Below are positions 32,211 through 42,500 of a stretch of 64,000 nt of DNA, one piece after another. The DNA is from Xanthomonas sp. SI (GTDB lineage: Bacteria; Pseudomonadota; Gammaproteobacteria; Xanthomonadales; Xanthomonadaceae), in assembly GCF_014236855.1 (NCBI RefSeq), contig NZ_CP051261.1:3038001-3102000 (forward strand), written 5' to 3'. Every line of letters begins with the position of its first letter. The stretch's first letter is position 1. The position numbers and the translations under genes were made by a program. A model generated the notes under the pieces. It was not told the origin of the DNA, searched no databases, and saw only the letters and a list, made by a program, of their open reading frames with translations.

Positions 32211-33254
32211 ATGACTGATCGCCTTCGCCTTCCCGCGGAATGGGAGCCCCAGTCCGCCATCCTGATCGCCTGGCCGCATGCCGGTACCGACTGGGCCGAG
32301 CGCCTGGCCGAGGTCGAGGAGACCTATATCGCGCTGGTCGCGGCGATCGTGCGCTACCAGCGCGTGCTGATCTGCGTCGCCGATGCCGACCTGCAGATCT
32401 ACGCCGAGGCGCGGCTGCGCTCGGCGCGGGTGGACATGCAGCGCGTGCGGTTCGTCGAGGCCGAGTACGACGACACCTGGCTGCGCGATTCCGGCCCGAT
32501 CACCCTGGCCCGGGCCGGCGGCGGTTTCCAGTTGCTGGACTTCCGCTTCACCGGCTGGGGCGGCAAGTTCCAGGCCAGCCGCGACGACCAGTTGGTGAGC
32601 GCGCTTGCGGCGCAGCAGCTGTTCGCCGGCAGCGATGTGCGCAGCATCGATTTCGCGCTGGAAGGCGGAGCGATCGACAGCGACGGCGCCGGCACCCTGC
32701 TGACCACCTGGCAGTGCCTGCACGAACGCCATCCGCAGCGCTCGCGCGAATCGCTGAGCCACGACCTGGCCGACTGGCTGGCGCAACAGCGCGTGCTGTG
32801 GCTGGACCACGGCTACCTGGAAGGCGACGATACCGACGCGCATATCGATACCCTAGCCCGCTTCGCCAGCGAAGACGCGATCGTCTATCAGGCCTGCGAC
32901 GACGCCGGCGATTCGCACTACGCCGAGCTGCAGGCGATGGGCGCAGAACTGGCCGCGTTGCGCACCGCCGACGGTCGCCCGTACCAGCTTTTCCCGCTGC
33001 CGTGGGCGCAGCCGGTGCTCGACCACGGCCGGCGCCTGGCCGCGTCCTACGCCAACTTCCTGATCGTCAACGGTGCGGTGCTGATGCCGGCCTATGGCGA
33101 TGCGGCCGATGCGCAGGCGCAGGCGGTGATGGCGCAGGCGTTCCCGCAGCACGACATCGTGCCGATTCCGTGCCGCGCGCTGATCTGGCAGAACGGCAGC
33201 CTGCACTGCATCACCATGCAGTTGCCCGAGGGCGTACTGGTACTGGCCGCCTGA
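32211..33254 (+). CDS. aguA: Agmatine deiminase (agmatine iminohydrolase)
   Basis: Hydrolyses agmatine to N-carbamoylputrescine and ammonia. The 347 residues carry the guanidine-modifying fold signatures: DDTWLRDSGP (Asp/Arg) near residue 87, EGGAIDSDGAGTLLTT near 147, LDHGYLEGDDTDAHIDTLARF with His, and the nucleophile Cys333 in NGSLHC. I chose the ATG at 32211, which follows a weak binding site; an in-frame GTG three codons upstream is possible. It works with AguB encoded 318 bases downstream. Confidence 0.93.
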   Translation: MTDRLRLPAEWEPQSAILIAWPHAGTDWAERLAEVEETYIALVAAIVRYQRVLICVADADLQIYAEARLRSARVDMQRVRFVEAEYDDTWLRDSGPITLARAGGGFQLLDFRFTGWGGKFQASRDDQLVSALAAQQLFAGSDVRSIDFALEGGAIDSDGAGTLLTTWQCLHERHPQRSRESLSHDLADWLAQQRVLWLDHGYLEGDDTDAHIDTLARFASEDAIVYQACDDAGDSHYAELQAMGAELAALRTADGRPYQLFPLPWAQPVLDHGRRLAASYANFLIVNGAVLMPAYGDAADAQAQAVMAQAFPQHDIVPIPCRALIWQNGSLHCITMQLPEGVLVLAA

Positions 33255-33572
33255 TCCGCGTTCGCTGATCGAAGGCGCATAAGCATAGGATCGACTGCAG
33301 GCTTTCGCCGGGTCGCACCGCCCCGCAGGAATCGCCATACGCGCCGCCGGAGAACTCCGCTCCCGAGGCGGCGATGGCGGCAGAACGCCGGGATTCCGAT
33401 CCCTCTGTGGAACTCGGGCAGCGCACCGCATTCGGCGTCGCGCGGCGCTGGCGCCTTCAACACCGAGCCACCGGAACATGCCCACGCCGCGCCGGGCGGC
33501 ATTCATCTGCCGGGAACCTGCCGCGGCGCCATCCGCGTTACCATGCGCGCTTTCGCCGACCATCCTTCCGCA
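33255..33572. other. 318-base gap between aguA and aguB
   Basis: High GC sequence without a convincing gene, terminator or known repeat family. It has a purine-rich stretch and several small GC inverted repeats, none with a T run. A promoter for aguB may lie in its right half, but I cannot point to a consensus. Confidence 0.5.
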
Positions 33573-34475
33573 ATGAGCCGAAACACTCTTTCCGTCGCGC
33601 TGATCCAGGAGCGCAACCATGGCGATGCCGCGGCGAATCTGGCGGTCATCGAATCGCGCGTGGCCGAGGCCGCGGCGCAGGGCGCGCAGTTGGTGCTGCT
33701 GCAGGAACTGCACAACGGCGCCTACTTCTGTCAGCACGAGTCGGTGGACGAATTCGATCTGGCCGAGCCGATTCCCGGTCCCAGCACCGAGCGCCTCGGC
33801 GCGCTAGCCAAGCGCCATGGCGTGGTGCTGGTCGCGTCACTGTTCGAGCGCCGCGCCGCCGGCCTGTACCACAACACCGCGGTGGTGTTCGAGAAGGACG
33901 GCAGCCTGCTCGGCAAGTACCGCAAGATGCATATTCCGGACGATCCGGGCTTCTACGAGAAGTTCTACTTCACCCCGGGCGATCTCGGCTTCACCCCGAT
34001 CCAGACCTCGGTCGGCCGCCTCGGCGTGTTGGTGTGCTGGGACCAGTGGTATCCGGAAGCGGCGCGGCTGATGGCGCTGGCCGGCGCCGAACTGCTGCTG
34101 TATCCGACCGCGATCGGCTGGGATCCCAGCGACGAGCAGGCCGAGCAGGAGCGCCAGCGCGACGCCTGGATCCTCAGCCATCGCGGCCATGCCGTGGCCA
34201 ACGGCGTGCCGGTGCTCAGCTGCAACCGGGTCGGCCACGAAGCCTCGCCGCTGGCCGCCGATGGCGTGGTGGGCGCGGCCGGCATCCAGTTCTGGGGCAA
34301 CAGCCACGTGCTCGGCCCGCAGGGCGAGTTCGTCGCCGAAGCCGGCGCCGAACCGACCGTGCTGGTCTGCGACGTGGACCTGCAGCGCAGCGAGCACGTG
34401 CGGCGGATCTGGCCGTTCCTGCGCGACCGCCGCATCGATGCCTATGGCGATCTGCTGAAGCGCTACATCGATTGA
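33573..34475 (+). CDS. aguB: N-carbamoylputrescine amidase
   Basis: Nitrilase-superfamily enzyme that cleaves N-carbamoylputrescine to putrescine, CO2 and ammonia. The 300 residues have the catalytic triad Glu45 (LLQELH), Lys118 (YRKMHIP) and Cys155 (LVCWDQWYPE). The start at 33573 (MSRNTLSVALIQERN) fits the family. It stands downstream of aguA, completing the agmatine to putrescine route, and its TGA overlaps the TTG start of the acetyltransferase gene. Confidence 0.93.
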   Translation: MSRNTLSVALIQERNHGDAAANLAVIESRVAEAAAQGAQLVLLQELHNGAYFCQHESVDEFDLAEPIPGPSTERLGALAKRHGVVLVASLFERRAAGLYHNTAVVFEKDGSLLGKYRKMHIPDDPGFYEKFYFTPGDLGFTPIQTSVGRLGVLVCWDQWYPEAARLMALAGAELLLYPTAIGWDPSDEQAEQERQRDAWILSHRGHAVANGVPVLSCNRVGHEASPLAADGVVGAAGIQFWGNSHVLGPQGEFVAEAGAEPTVLVCDVDLQRSEHVRRIWPFLRDRRIDAYGDLLKRYID

Positions 34476-35020
34476 GCCGCCTCTTGGACGACCTGCAGCT
34501 GCGTGCCGCCGAGGCCGCCGACATTGCCGCGATCGCCGCGCTGTACGCCGACGAGGTGCGCTGCAACGTCAATACCTACGAGTACGATGCGCCGGACCAG
34601 GCGGAAATGCTGCGGCGGATGCAGGACGTCGTCGCACGCGGCTACCCCTATCTGATCGCGCAGACCGCCGACGGCGGCCTCGCCGGCTATGCCTACGCGA
34701 GCGGCTACCGTGCTCGCATCGGCTACCGCTGGACCGTGGAGGACACGATCTACGTGGCCCCGGCGCTACACGGCCGCGGGATCGGTTCCGCGCTGCTGCA
34801 GGCGCTGATCGCGGACTGCGAGGCGCACGGCTTCCGGCAGATGGTGGCGGTGATCGGCGACTCGACCAACCAGGCCTCGATCCGCCTGCACGAACGCCAT
34901 GGCTTCATCCAGGTCGGCGTATTCACTGGGCTCGGCCGCAAGCATGGCCGCTGGCTGGACACACTACAGATGCAACGCCCTCTGGGCTCCGGCGCCGACG
35001 AGGCGCCCTCCGATGAGTGA
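34472..35020 (+). CDS. GNAT acetyltransferase, phosphinothricin acetyltransferase-like
   Basis: A 182-residue GNAT enzyme. Features: LQLRAAEAADIAAIAALYADEV at the N-terminus, DTIYVAPALHGRGIGSALLQALI with the acetyl-CoA-binding RGxGxA/S loop near residue 108, and MVAVIGDSTNQASIRLHERHGF near 130. The latter is typical of PAT/YncA enzymes that acetylate amino groups of amino acid-like compounds. No ATG is available at the right place. The TTG at 34472 overlaps the aguB stop (TTGA), and another TTG lies at 34484. Tight coupling to aguB suggests the substrate may be a polyamine or intermediate, but that is inference. Confidence 0.85.
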   Translation: MSRLLDDLQLRAAEAADIAAIAALYADEVRCNVNTYEYDAPDQAEMLRRMQDVVARGYPYLIAQTADGGLAGYAYASGYRARIGYRWTVEDTIYVAPALHGRGIGSALLQALIADCEAHGFRQMVAVIGDSTNQASIRLHERHGFIQVGVFTGLGRKHGRWLDTLQMQRPLGSGADEAPSDE

Positions 35021-36308
35021 TGGAATGAACGAACTTTCCCAGGCCGGCGACGACGCCCTGTTCGCCGGCCAGCCGTACCGCATCGTCGAGCGCGATGGCG
35101 TGCGCTACACCCTGCTCGGCACCGCGCATGTGTCGCTGGCCAGCGTCGCCGCCGTGGAACGGGCGATCGACAGCGGCCGCTTCGATGCGGTCGCGGTGGA
35201 GCTGGACCCGCAACGGCTGCAGGCGCTGACCGACCCGGATGCGCTGACCAAGCTGGACCTGGTGCAGGTGATCCGCAAGGGCCGGGTGGCGCTGTTCGCA
35301 GCAAACCTGGCGCTGGCCGCCTACCAGCGGCGCCTAGCCGAGCAGTTGGGTATCGAACCCGGCGCCGAACTCAAGCGCGCGGTGCTGCTGGCGCGCGAGC
35401 GGCAGCTGCCGGTGTACCTGATCGACCGCGAGGTCGGGCTGACCTTCAAGCGCGCCTCCGGCCGGCTCGGCTTCTTCGGCAAGCTCAAGCTCGGCAGCGG
35501 CCTGCTCGGCGGCCTGTTCGCCTCCGACGAGGTCGGCGAGGCGGAGATCGAGAAGCTCAAGCAGGGCGACATGCTCGAGGCCAGCTTCGGCGACTTCGCC
35601 AGCGAAAGCCCGGCGCTGTACGACACCATCATCGCCGAGCGCGACCGCTACATGGCCACCCGCCTGCGCGAGGAACATGCGCAGCGGGCCGTGCCCAGCC
35701 AGACGCCGATCGCCACCCCGGACTATCTGGATAGCGCACGCGCCGAGGGCATCCGCGACGTGCTGGCGGTGGTCGGTGCCGGCCATCTGGCCGGCCTGGC
35801 CAGGCACCTGCAGGACGATCAGGACGATCCGGCCACGTTGCGCAAGTCGCTGGAAGACGTGCCGACCAAGAAAAAGGTGCCGTGGATCACCCTGACCCTG
35901 ACCGCTCTGGTGCTGGGCGGCGTCGCCTGGGGCTACTGGCGTGGCGGCTTCGCGCTGGGCACCGACCTGCTGCTGCAGTGGGTGCTGTTCACCGGCGGCC
36001 TGGCCGGGTTGGGCTGCCTGCTGGCCGGCGGCCATCCGCTGAGCATCATCGCCGGCGCCATCGCCGCGCCGCTGAAACCGTTCCGGCCCGGCGTGCCGGC
36101 CGGCGCGTTCAGCGCGCTGGTCGAGGTGCACATGCGCAAGCCGGCCTACGGCGACTTCCTGGCGCTGCGCGACGACGCGCAGAACCTGCGCGGCTGGTAC
36201 CGCAACCGCGTCTCGCGGGTGGTGCTGACCTTCCTGCTGACCAACCTCGGCAGCATGATCGGCGTGTGGCTGGCGGGATTCCGCATCTTCGGCAAGCTGG
36301 CCGGTTGA
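35013..36308 (+). CDS. TraB/PrgY/GumN-domain membrane protein
   Basis: A 431-residue protein with an N-terminal TraB domain: TLLGTAHVSLASVAAVERAI near residue 31 and VAVELDPQRLQAL near 62 carry the conserved GTAH and E residues, and VLAVVGAGHLAGLARHL near 250 is the second conserved His motif. Three hydrophobic segments follow in the last 150 residues (about 290-310, 320-345, 400-425). Family members are candidate metal-dependent proteases or regulators; the reaction is not settled. The start at 35013 overlaps the GNAT gene by eight bases. Confidence 0.85.
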   Translation: MSDGMNELSQAGDDALFAGQPYRIVERDGVRYTLLGTAHVSLASVAAVERAIDSGRFDAVAVELDPQRLQALTDPDALTKLDLVQVIRKGRVALFAANLALAAYQRRLAEQLGIEPGAELKRAVLLARERQLPVYLIDREVGLTFKRASGRLGFFGKLKLGSGLLGGLFASDEVGEAEIEKLKQGDMLEASFGDFASESPALYDTIIAERDRYMATRLREEHAQRAVPSQTPIATPDYLDSARAEGIRDVLAVVGAGHLAGLARHLQDDQDDPATLRKSLEDVPTKKKVPWITLTLTALVLGGVAWGYWRGGFALGTDLLLQWVLFTGGLAGLGCLLAGGHPLSIIAGAIAAPLKPFRPGVPAGAFSALVEVHMRKPAYGDFLALRDDAQNLRGWYRNRVSRVVLTFLLTNLGSMIGVWLAGFRIFGKLAG

Positions 36309-36371
36309 GCGCAACGCGGCGGCAGGGCCATGCGCCCTGCCCCATCGCATGATCACCGTGTCGTAAAACAG

Positions 36372-36436
36372 TGTGGGAGGGGCTTCAGCCCCGACGCCTT
36401 GTCGGTAAAGGCGTCGGGACTGAAGCCCCTCCCACA
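36372..36436. repeat. TGTGGGAGGGGCTTC-type inverted repeat (REPIN-like)
   Basis: A 65-base near-perfect palindrome: TGTGGGAGGGGCTTCAGCCC...GACGCC and its complement GGCGTC...CTGAAGCCCCTCCCACA around an 11-base loop. It is the G/C-swapped relative of the TGTAGGAGCGGCTTC family seen at 5878 and 45397: the stem changes GCGG/CCGC to GGGG/CCCC with pairing kept. It lies between the convergent TraB-domain and RND genes. Confidence 0.85.
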
Positions 36437-36508
36437 ACTTTTTCCACGCGATGCAGCAAGCGAGACAAGCGCGCGCCAGCCATTCGGCGCGCGACACCGC
36501 GCCCCTGG

Positions 36509-39500
36509 TCAGGACACCTGCGGCGCCGGCACACCGCGGCCGCCGCGGGCACGCCGCACCAGCTGCGCCACGCCGCCGCTGAGATCGTCGAGGATCGCGT
36601 AGATGGTCGGCAGGAACAGCAGGCTGACCACGGTGGAGAACGCCAGGCCGCCGGCGATCGCGCGCGCCATCGGGTAGTAGGCCGGGCCGTCGCCGAACAT
36701 CTGCGTGGTGGTCAGCGAGATCGGCACCATCGCCAGGATCGCGGTACCCATGGTCATCATGATCGGCCGCAAGCGCTCGCGCGACCCTTCCACCAGCGCT
36801 TCGGTCCGGGCCAGGCCGCGCCGGCGCAGGTTGTTGATGTGCTCGATCATCACGATGCCGTTGTTCACCACCACGCCCATCAGCACCAGGATGCCGATGA
36901 AGGCCATGATCCCGAAGTTGGTGCCGGTGATCCAGAACAGCCAGAACACCCCGAAGATCGAGAACAGCACGCCGCTCATGATCGCCGCCGGGAACAGCAG
37001 CGATTCGAATACCGCGGCCATCACCACGTAGATCATCAGCAGCGCGATCAGCAGGTTGAACATCATCTGCTGGCCGGCCTTGTCGTCGTCCTGGCCATCG
37101 GCACCGTCGAAACTGTAGTGGTAGCCGGCCGGGAAGCTGACGCCCTTCAGCGTGTCCTCCATTGCCTGCTTGGCCTCGGCCGGGGTGACCTTGACCCCGA
37201 GGTTGGCGGTGATGGTCAGCGTGGTCTGGCGGTTGGTGCGCCCGATCTGGGTCGCCGCCGGCCGCGTCTGCACGTCGACCAGGCTCAGCAACGGCACGCT
37301 GCGCCCGTCCTTGGTGCGCACGTTGAAGCTGTCCAGGTCTTCGGGCGTGGTTTCCTCGGCGCCGGCGAAGCGGACCCACACCGGCACCTCGTTGTCGCCG
37401 CGGCGGAACTCGCGCAGCGAGGCGCCGCGCAGCGCCAGGCCGACGAAGCTGGCGACCTGCTCGGCATTGAAGCCGAACGCCGATGCGCGCTCGCGATCCA
37501 CCCGCACCGCCAGCTCGGTGGTGCGGTCGCCGGTGTCCACGCGCACGTCGCGCAATTCCTTGCGCCGCGCCAGCAGCGGCACCACGTCGTCGGCGATCGC
37601 GCGCAGGGTCTGGGTGGAATCGCCGACCAGTTGCACCTGCACGCTCTGCGCACCGCTGCCCTGCCCGTTGCCGTTGCCATTGCTGCCGACGCTGTAGTCG
37701 GCCAGCGCCGAACGCGGCAGATCCTTGCGGATCTGTTCGATCAGCGCCTGCATGTCGCGCACCTGCTTGAGGTCCACGGTCAGCGTGGTGCTGCTGCCTT
37801 CCACTTCGCTGAACCACGAATACACCTGGGTGACGTGGTAGCGCTGGCGGCGCGCGTCGATGAAGCGTTCGAGCTTGGCGACCTCGGTGGACAGCTGCTC
37901 GCGCGTATACGAGCCCTTCCACTGGTAGCCGATGAAGATCTGTTCGCCGCCGTCGCCGCCGAACATGTCCTTCTTGGTCTGCAGCATCGGGATCACGCTG
38001 AGCGCGGTGATCAGCGCGATCGCGGCGACGCTCCAGCCGCGGTGGGCCAACGACCAGCTGAGCACGCGCGCGTAGCGGCGCTGCAGGCGCGGGATCAGCC
38101 CGCGCTCGGAGCGGACCAGCGCCGGCGTGCGCATGCGCGCGGACAGCATCGGAATCAGACTCACCGCCACCAGCCACGAGGCCAGCAGCGACACCGAAAT
38201 GGTGATAGCGATCTGCGCCATGAAGATGCTGATGTTGTTGGTTTCGCCGAACAGGTTCGGCACGAATACGATGCAGTGGCACAGGGTGCCGGCCGACAGC
38301 GCGATGGCCACGTTGCGGGTGCCGATGATCGAGGCCAGCTGCGGCTGGTCCGGCATGCGTTCGCGTTCCTGGTAGATGCTCTCCACCACCACCACCGCGT
38401 TGTCCACCAGCATGCCCACCGCCAGCAGTAGGCCCATCATGGTCAGGATGTTGAGGGTCACCCCGGCGAAATACATGAAACCCAGGGTGATGGTGAAGCA
38501 GATCGGGATCGCCAGAGTCACCATCAGCGTCGACGGCCAGTGGCGCAGGAAGAAGAACAGCACCGTCACCGACAGCAGCAGGCCGACCCCGCCGGCTTCG
38601 GCCAGTTCGGTCAGCGACGAGGTCACCGCCTTGCCCTGGTTGTCGATGACCTTGACCTGCACGTCGCTGAGCGCCGGTTGCTTGCGGATCTGCTCCACGT
38701 CGGCCAGGACCGCGCGCGACACCTCGACCAGGTTGGCGCTGCGCTCCTTGTACACGTCCAGGCCCACCGCCGGGCGCCCGTCCAGGCGCCGGCCATAGTT
38801 CATCCGGGTCGGCTTCAGGCGTATGTCGGCGATGTCACCCAGGCGCAGGCCCTTGGCGTCGATGACCAGATCGCGCAATTCCTGCAGGTCGCGCAATTCG
38901 CCGACCGGCTGCACCCGCAGGCGCTGGCCGTGGTCGTCGATCTGCCCGGCCGACAGCGAGAAATTGAGCTTGCCCAGGCGATCGGTGAGATCGTTGAGGC
39001 TGAGGTTGTGCGCGCTGAGCCGGTCCGGCGCGATCGCGATCTCCACTTCGTTCGGCGGCGCGCCGGACACCTCCACCTTGGCCACGCCGGGGATGCGTTC
39101 CAGGCGCCGCTTGAACTCGCGGTCTAGCATGTCGTAGGCGCCGGTCAGGTCGGCCGCGCCGGCCAGGCGTACCTTCAGCACCGGCTCGTCGCTGCTGGAC
39201 CACTTGAACACGTGGTAGCGCTGCAGGTCGTCGGGCAGGTCGGCGCGGATCGCGTCGATGCGCTCGCGCGCGTCGGAGGCGGCGATGGCGATGTCGCGGT
39301 CCCAATCGGAGAACTCGATGAAGATGTTGGCGCCGTCGGCAGTCGCGGTCGAGCGCATGCGCTTGATCCCGGTCATCGTCGCCAGCGCTTCCTCGGTCGG
39401 CCGCACCAGGTTGCGCTCGACCTCGTCGGGGGTCGAGCCGCTGTACGGCAACTGCACGAACAGGAACGGCGCGGAGATGTCCGGCAACGCCTCCAGCGGC

Positions 39501-39595
39501 AGCCGGAACGCCGCGATCAAGCCGACCACCACAAGCGACACGAAGCACATGATGGTGGTGATCGGACGGCGGATGCTGAACTCGGCGACGCTCAT
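36509..39595 (-). CDS. RND efflux transporter permease subunit (second permease)
   Basis: A 1028-residue inner membrane HAE-type RND pump with the usual two halves, each with a large periplasmic porter loop. It opens with MSVAEFSIRRPITTIMCFVS. In TM4 the proton-relay pair reads V-D-N (Asp398, Asn399) in GMLVDNAVVVVES instead of the common D-D, and near TM10 the usual lysine position is asparagine (VVNNGIVMIEHI). Such variants occur in some RND subgroups. The gene overlaps the other permease gene by four bases (ATGA), so they are coproduced and may form a mixed trimer, as in MdtBC. Substrate unknown. Confidence 0.92.
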   Translation of the reverse strand: MSVAEFSIRRPITTIMCFVSLVVVGLIAAFRLPLEALPDISAPFLFVQLPYSGSTPDEVERNLVRPTEEALATMTGIKRMRSTATADGANIFIEFSDWDRDIAIAASDARERIDAIRADLPDDLQRYHVFKWSSSDEPVLKVRLAGAADLTGAYDMLDREFKRRLERIPGVAKVEVSGAPPNEVEIAIAPDRLSAHNLSLNDLTDRLGKLNFSLSAGQIDDHGQRLRVQPVGELRDLQELRDLVIDAKGLRLGDIADIRLKPTRMNYGRRLDGRPAVGLDVYKERSANLVEVSRAVLADVEQIRKQPALSDVQVKVIDNQGKAVTSSLTELAEAGGVGLLLSVTVLFFFLRHWPSTLMVTLAIPICFTITLGFMYFAGVTLNILTMMGLLLAVGMLVDNAVVVVESIYQERERMPDQPQLASIIGTRNVAIALSAGTLCHCIVFVPNLFGETNNISIFMAQIAITISVSLLASWLVAVSLIPMLSARMRTPALVRSERGLIPRLQRRYARVLSWSLAHRGWSVAAIALITALSVIPMLQTKKDMFGGDGGEQIFIGYQWKGSYTREQLSTEVAKLERFIDARRQRYHVTQVYSWFSEVEGSSTTLTVDLKQVRDMQALIEQIRKDLPRSALADYSVGSNGNGNGQGSGAQSVQVQLVGDSTQTLRAIADDVVPLLARRKELRDVRVDTGDRTTELAVRVDRERASAFGFNAEQVASFVGLALRGASLREFRRGDNEVPVWVRFAGAEETTPEDLDSFNVRTKDGRSVPLLSLVDVQTRPAATQIGRTNRQTTLTITANLGVKVTPAEAKQAMEDTLKGVSFPAGYHYSFDGADGQDDDKAGQQMMFNLLIALLMIYVVMAAVFESLLFPAAIMSGVLFSIFGVFWLFWITGTNFGIMAFIGILVLMGVVVNNGIVMIEHINNLRRRGLARTEALVEGSRERLRPIMMTMGTAILAMVPISLTTTQMFGDGPAYYPMARAIAGGLAFSTVVSLLFLPTIYAILDDLSGGVAQLVRRARGGRGVPAPQVS

Positions 39596-42500
39596 GCCGG
39601 CTCACCCGTGCCAGTGCCGTGGCCGAGCCCTTCAAGACGCCGCCGCGCGCGCTGCCCGCGCTCGGCGTAATAGCCGTCGGCGCGGCGATCCAGGCGGTCG
39701 TAGACCACCGGGATCACCACCAGCGTGAGCAGCGTGGACACCAGCAGGCCGCCGATCACGGTGATCGCCATCGGCGCGCGCACTTCGGCGCCCTCGCCCG
39801 ACGCCACCGCCAGCGGCAGGAAGCCGAACAGCGTGCACAGCGTGGTCATGATGATCGGGCGCAGCCGCGAGCGTGCGCCTTCGATCAGCGCCTCGCGCTT
39901 GGCCACGCCTTCCTCGCGCAGCTGGTTGACCTTGTCGATCAGGATGATCGCGTTCTTGGTCACCAGCCCGACCAGCAGGATCAGGCCGATGAACACCACC
40001 ACCGACACCGGCTTGCCGCTCAGCAGCAGGGCCAGCACCGCGCCCACCATCGCCAGCGGGATGGTGAACAGGATCACGAACGGGTGCAACAGCGATTCGA
40101 ACTGCGAAGCCATCACCAGGTACACCAGGAAGATCGCCAGGCCGAACGCGAACAACAGCGACTTGGCCGACTGCGCCAGTTCCTCGCCCTGCCCGCCGAT
40201 GTGCATGCCGACGCCGGCGCCGAGCGGCTCGCGCGCGACCATGTCCTGCACCTCGCTCACCGCGCCGCCCAGGTCGATGTCGCGCAGGTTGGCCGACACG
40301 ATCGCCACGCGGATCTGGTCGGCGCGATGGATCTCGCTGGGCCCGGTGGTGGCGACCACGTCGGCGACCGCATCCAGCGTCACCGGCTTGCTGCTGCCGG
40401 GATTGACGATCAGCCGGCGGATGCTGTCGACGCTGGCGCGGTCGCTCTGCTGCGCGCGCACCAGCACGTCGATCTTGCGGTCGCGGAAGCTGTAGCGGGT
40501 GGCGACGTCGCCGCGCACCTTCTTCACCACCACGTCGGCGATCTGCCGCGTGGTCAGGCCCAGCGCACCGGCGCGCTCCTGGTCGAAGCGGATCTGGATT
40601 TCCGGGAAGCCCTCTTCCACCGTCGATTTCACGTCGGCGTAGTGGCCGTTGCCGCGCAACATCGCGGTCAGCTTCTGCCCGGCGTGCTGAATGGTCTCCA
40701 GGTCCTGGCCGCGCAGCTCGATTTCCAGCGGCGTGGAGAAGCTGAAGAGCTCAGGGCGGCTGAAACCGACCTGCACGCCCGGATGCCTGTGCATCGTCGC
40801 GCGCATGCGGTCGCTCTGCTGCGCCTCGAACTGCGCGCTGCCGCCGCCAGCCATGGCGATGGTCAGCTTGCCGATGTTCTCGCCGCTTTCGGTGGGACTG
40901 GCGTCGAGCCGGGTGCCGCTGCCGCTGACGCCGTACAGCGCCTGCACGCCGGCGTCCTTGCCGTGGGTTTCCTGCAGTTCGCGCACCAGCGCATCGGTCT
41001 GCCGCAACGGCGTGCCGGCCGGCAGTTTCACCGTCATCTCGAAGCGGTCCTGGGCCAACTGCGGGATCAGGTCGGCGCCGAGCATCGGCACCACCGCCAG
41101 CGTCGCCGCGAACGCCAGCGCGGCCAGGCCCAGCACCTGCCACGGCCGCGCCAGCGCGCCCGGCAGCAACCGCAGATAGCCGCGTTCGGCACGCGCATAC
41201 GGCGCCATCGCCAGGTCGCTGGCCTTGCGCATCACCGGCGCGACCACCGCCACGCCACCGCGCCACAGCCGCACCACCAACCATGCCGCGCCGAAGAAAC
41301 CGCCGCGCACCGCCGCGGCGGCACCGCGCCGGCCCCACGCCACCGGCTTCAGCCAACCGCGCTGCGGCTGCCATTGCGGCTGCTCGGGCTCGGGCGGGAA
41401 CGCCATCGGCGGGCGTCCCTTCAGCGAACTGAGCATCGGGATGAGGGTCATCGACACCACCAGCGAGATCGCGATGGCGATCGCCACGGTCAAGGCCTGG
41501 TCGCGGAACAGCTGCCCGGCCACGCCCTCGACGAACACCAGCGGCAGGAACACCGCGATCGTGGTCAGGGTCGAGGCGACCACCGCCATGCTCACCTCGC
41601 GGGTGCCGGCGATCGCCGCATCGAGGATGCTCAGGCCGCGCTCGCGCGCCTTGGCGATGCTCTCCAGCACCACGATCGAATCGTCCACCACCAGGCCGGT
41701 GGCCAGTGCCAGGCCGCCCAGCGACATCACGTTCAAGCTCAAGCCCAGCTGGCCCATGAAGAAGAACGTGGCCACGATCGACACCGGCAGCGACAGGCTG
41801 ATCACGAACGTGCTCCAGCCATCGCGCAGGAACAGGAAGATGATCAGGATCGCCAGCAGGCCGCCGATCACCGCGTCCTTCTTGACGTCGCCGATGGCGT
41901 GCTCGATGAAGCGCGACTGGTCTTCCAGCGTGGTCAATTCCACGTCCGGCGGGATCTGCGTCTTCAGCTGTTCCAGGCGCTTGCGCAGCGCCGCCGCGGT
42001 GGACACGGTGTTGGCGTCGCCTTCCTTGTAGATCGCCAGTTCCACCGCTTCCTTGCCGCCCAGGCGGATGATCGCCTCGCGCTCCTTGTAGCCCTGCCGC
42101 ACCTCGGCCACGTCCTTGAGCCGCACCGGCATGCCGTTGGCGATGGTAGTGGTGGAACTGGACGAGGCGCTCTGCGCCGCCGAGGCCGCGGCCAGCGCCG
42201 CTTCCGAACCGGTCGAGGCGGCGATCGCGTACATCTGCTGCATCGCCGAGTCGGCGGCGCTGCTGCCCGCGCCCTGGGTGGTCAGCAGCAGATTGCGGAT
42301 CTCGTCCAGGTCGGCGAACTGGTTGACCGTGCGCACCAGGTAGCGCTGCGAGCCCTGTTCCAGGCGCCCGCCGGAGATGTTGATGTTCTCTTCCTTGAGC
42401 CGGGTGATGACGTTGTCGATCGGCAGGCTCAGCTGCGCCAGCCGCTGCTGGTCGATGTCGACCTGGATCTCGTCTTCCAGCCCGCCGCCGACCTTGACCG

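Noticed and set aside
33374-34471. A long plus-strand frame continuing upstream of the GNAT gene
   Set aside because: Upstream of 34472 it is an Arg-rich shadow of aguB in another frame; only the part after the TTG start has GNAT motifs.
35334-38282. A 982-codon open frame on the minus strand across TraB-domain and RND genes
   Set aside because: It crosses two real genes on opposite strands and a repeat, with Arg/Ala-rich sequence and no family motifs.
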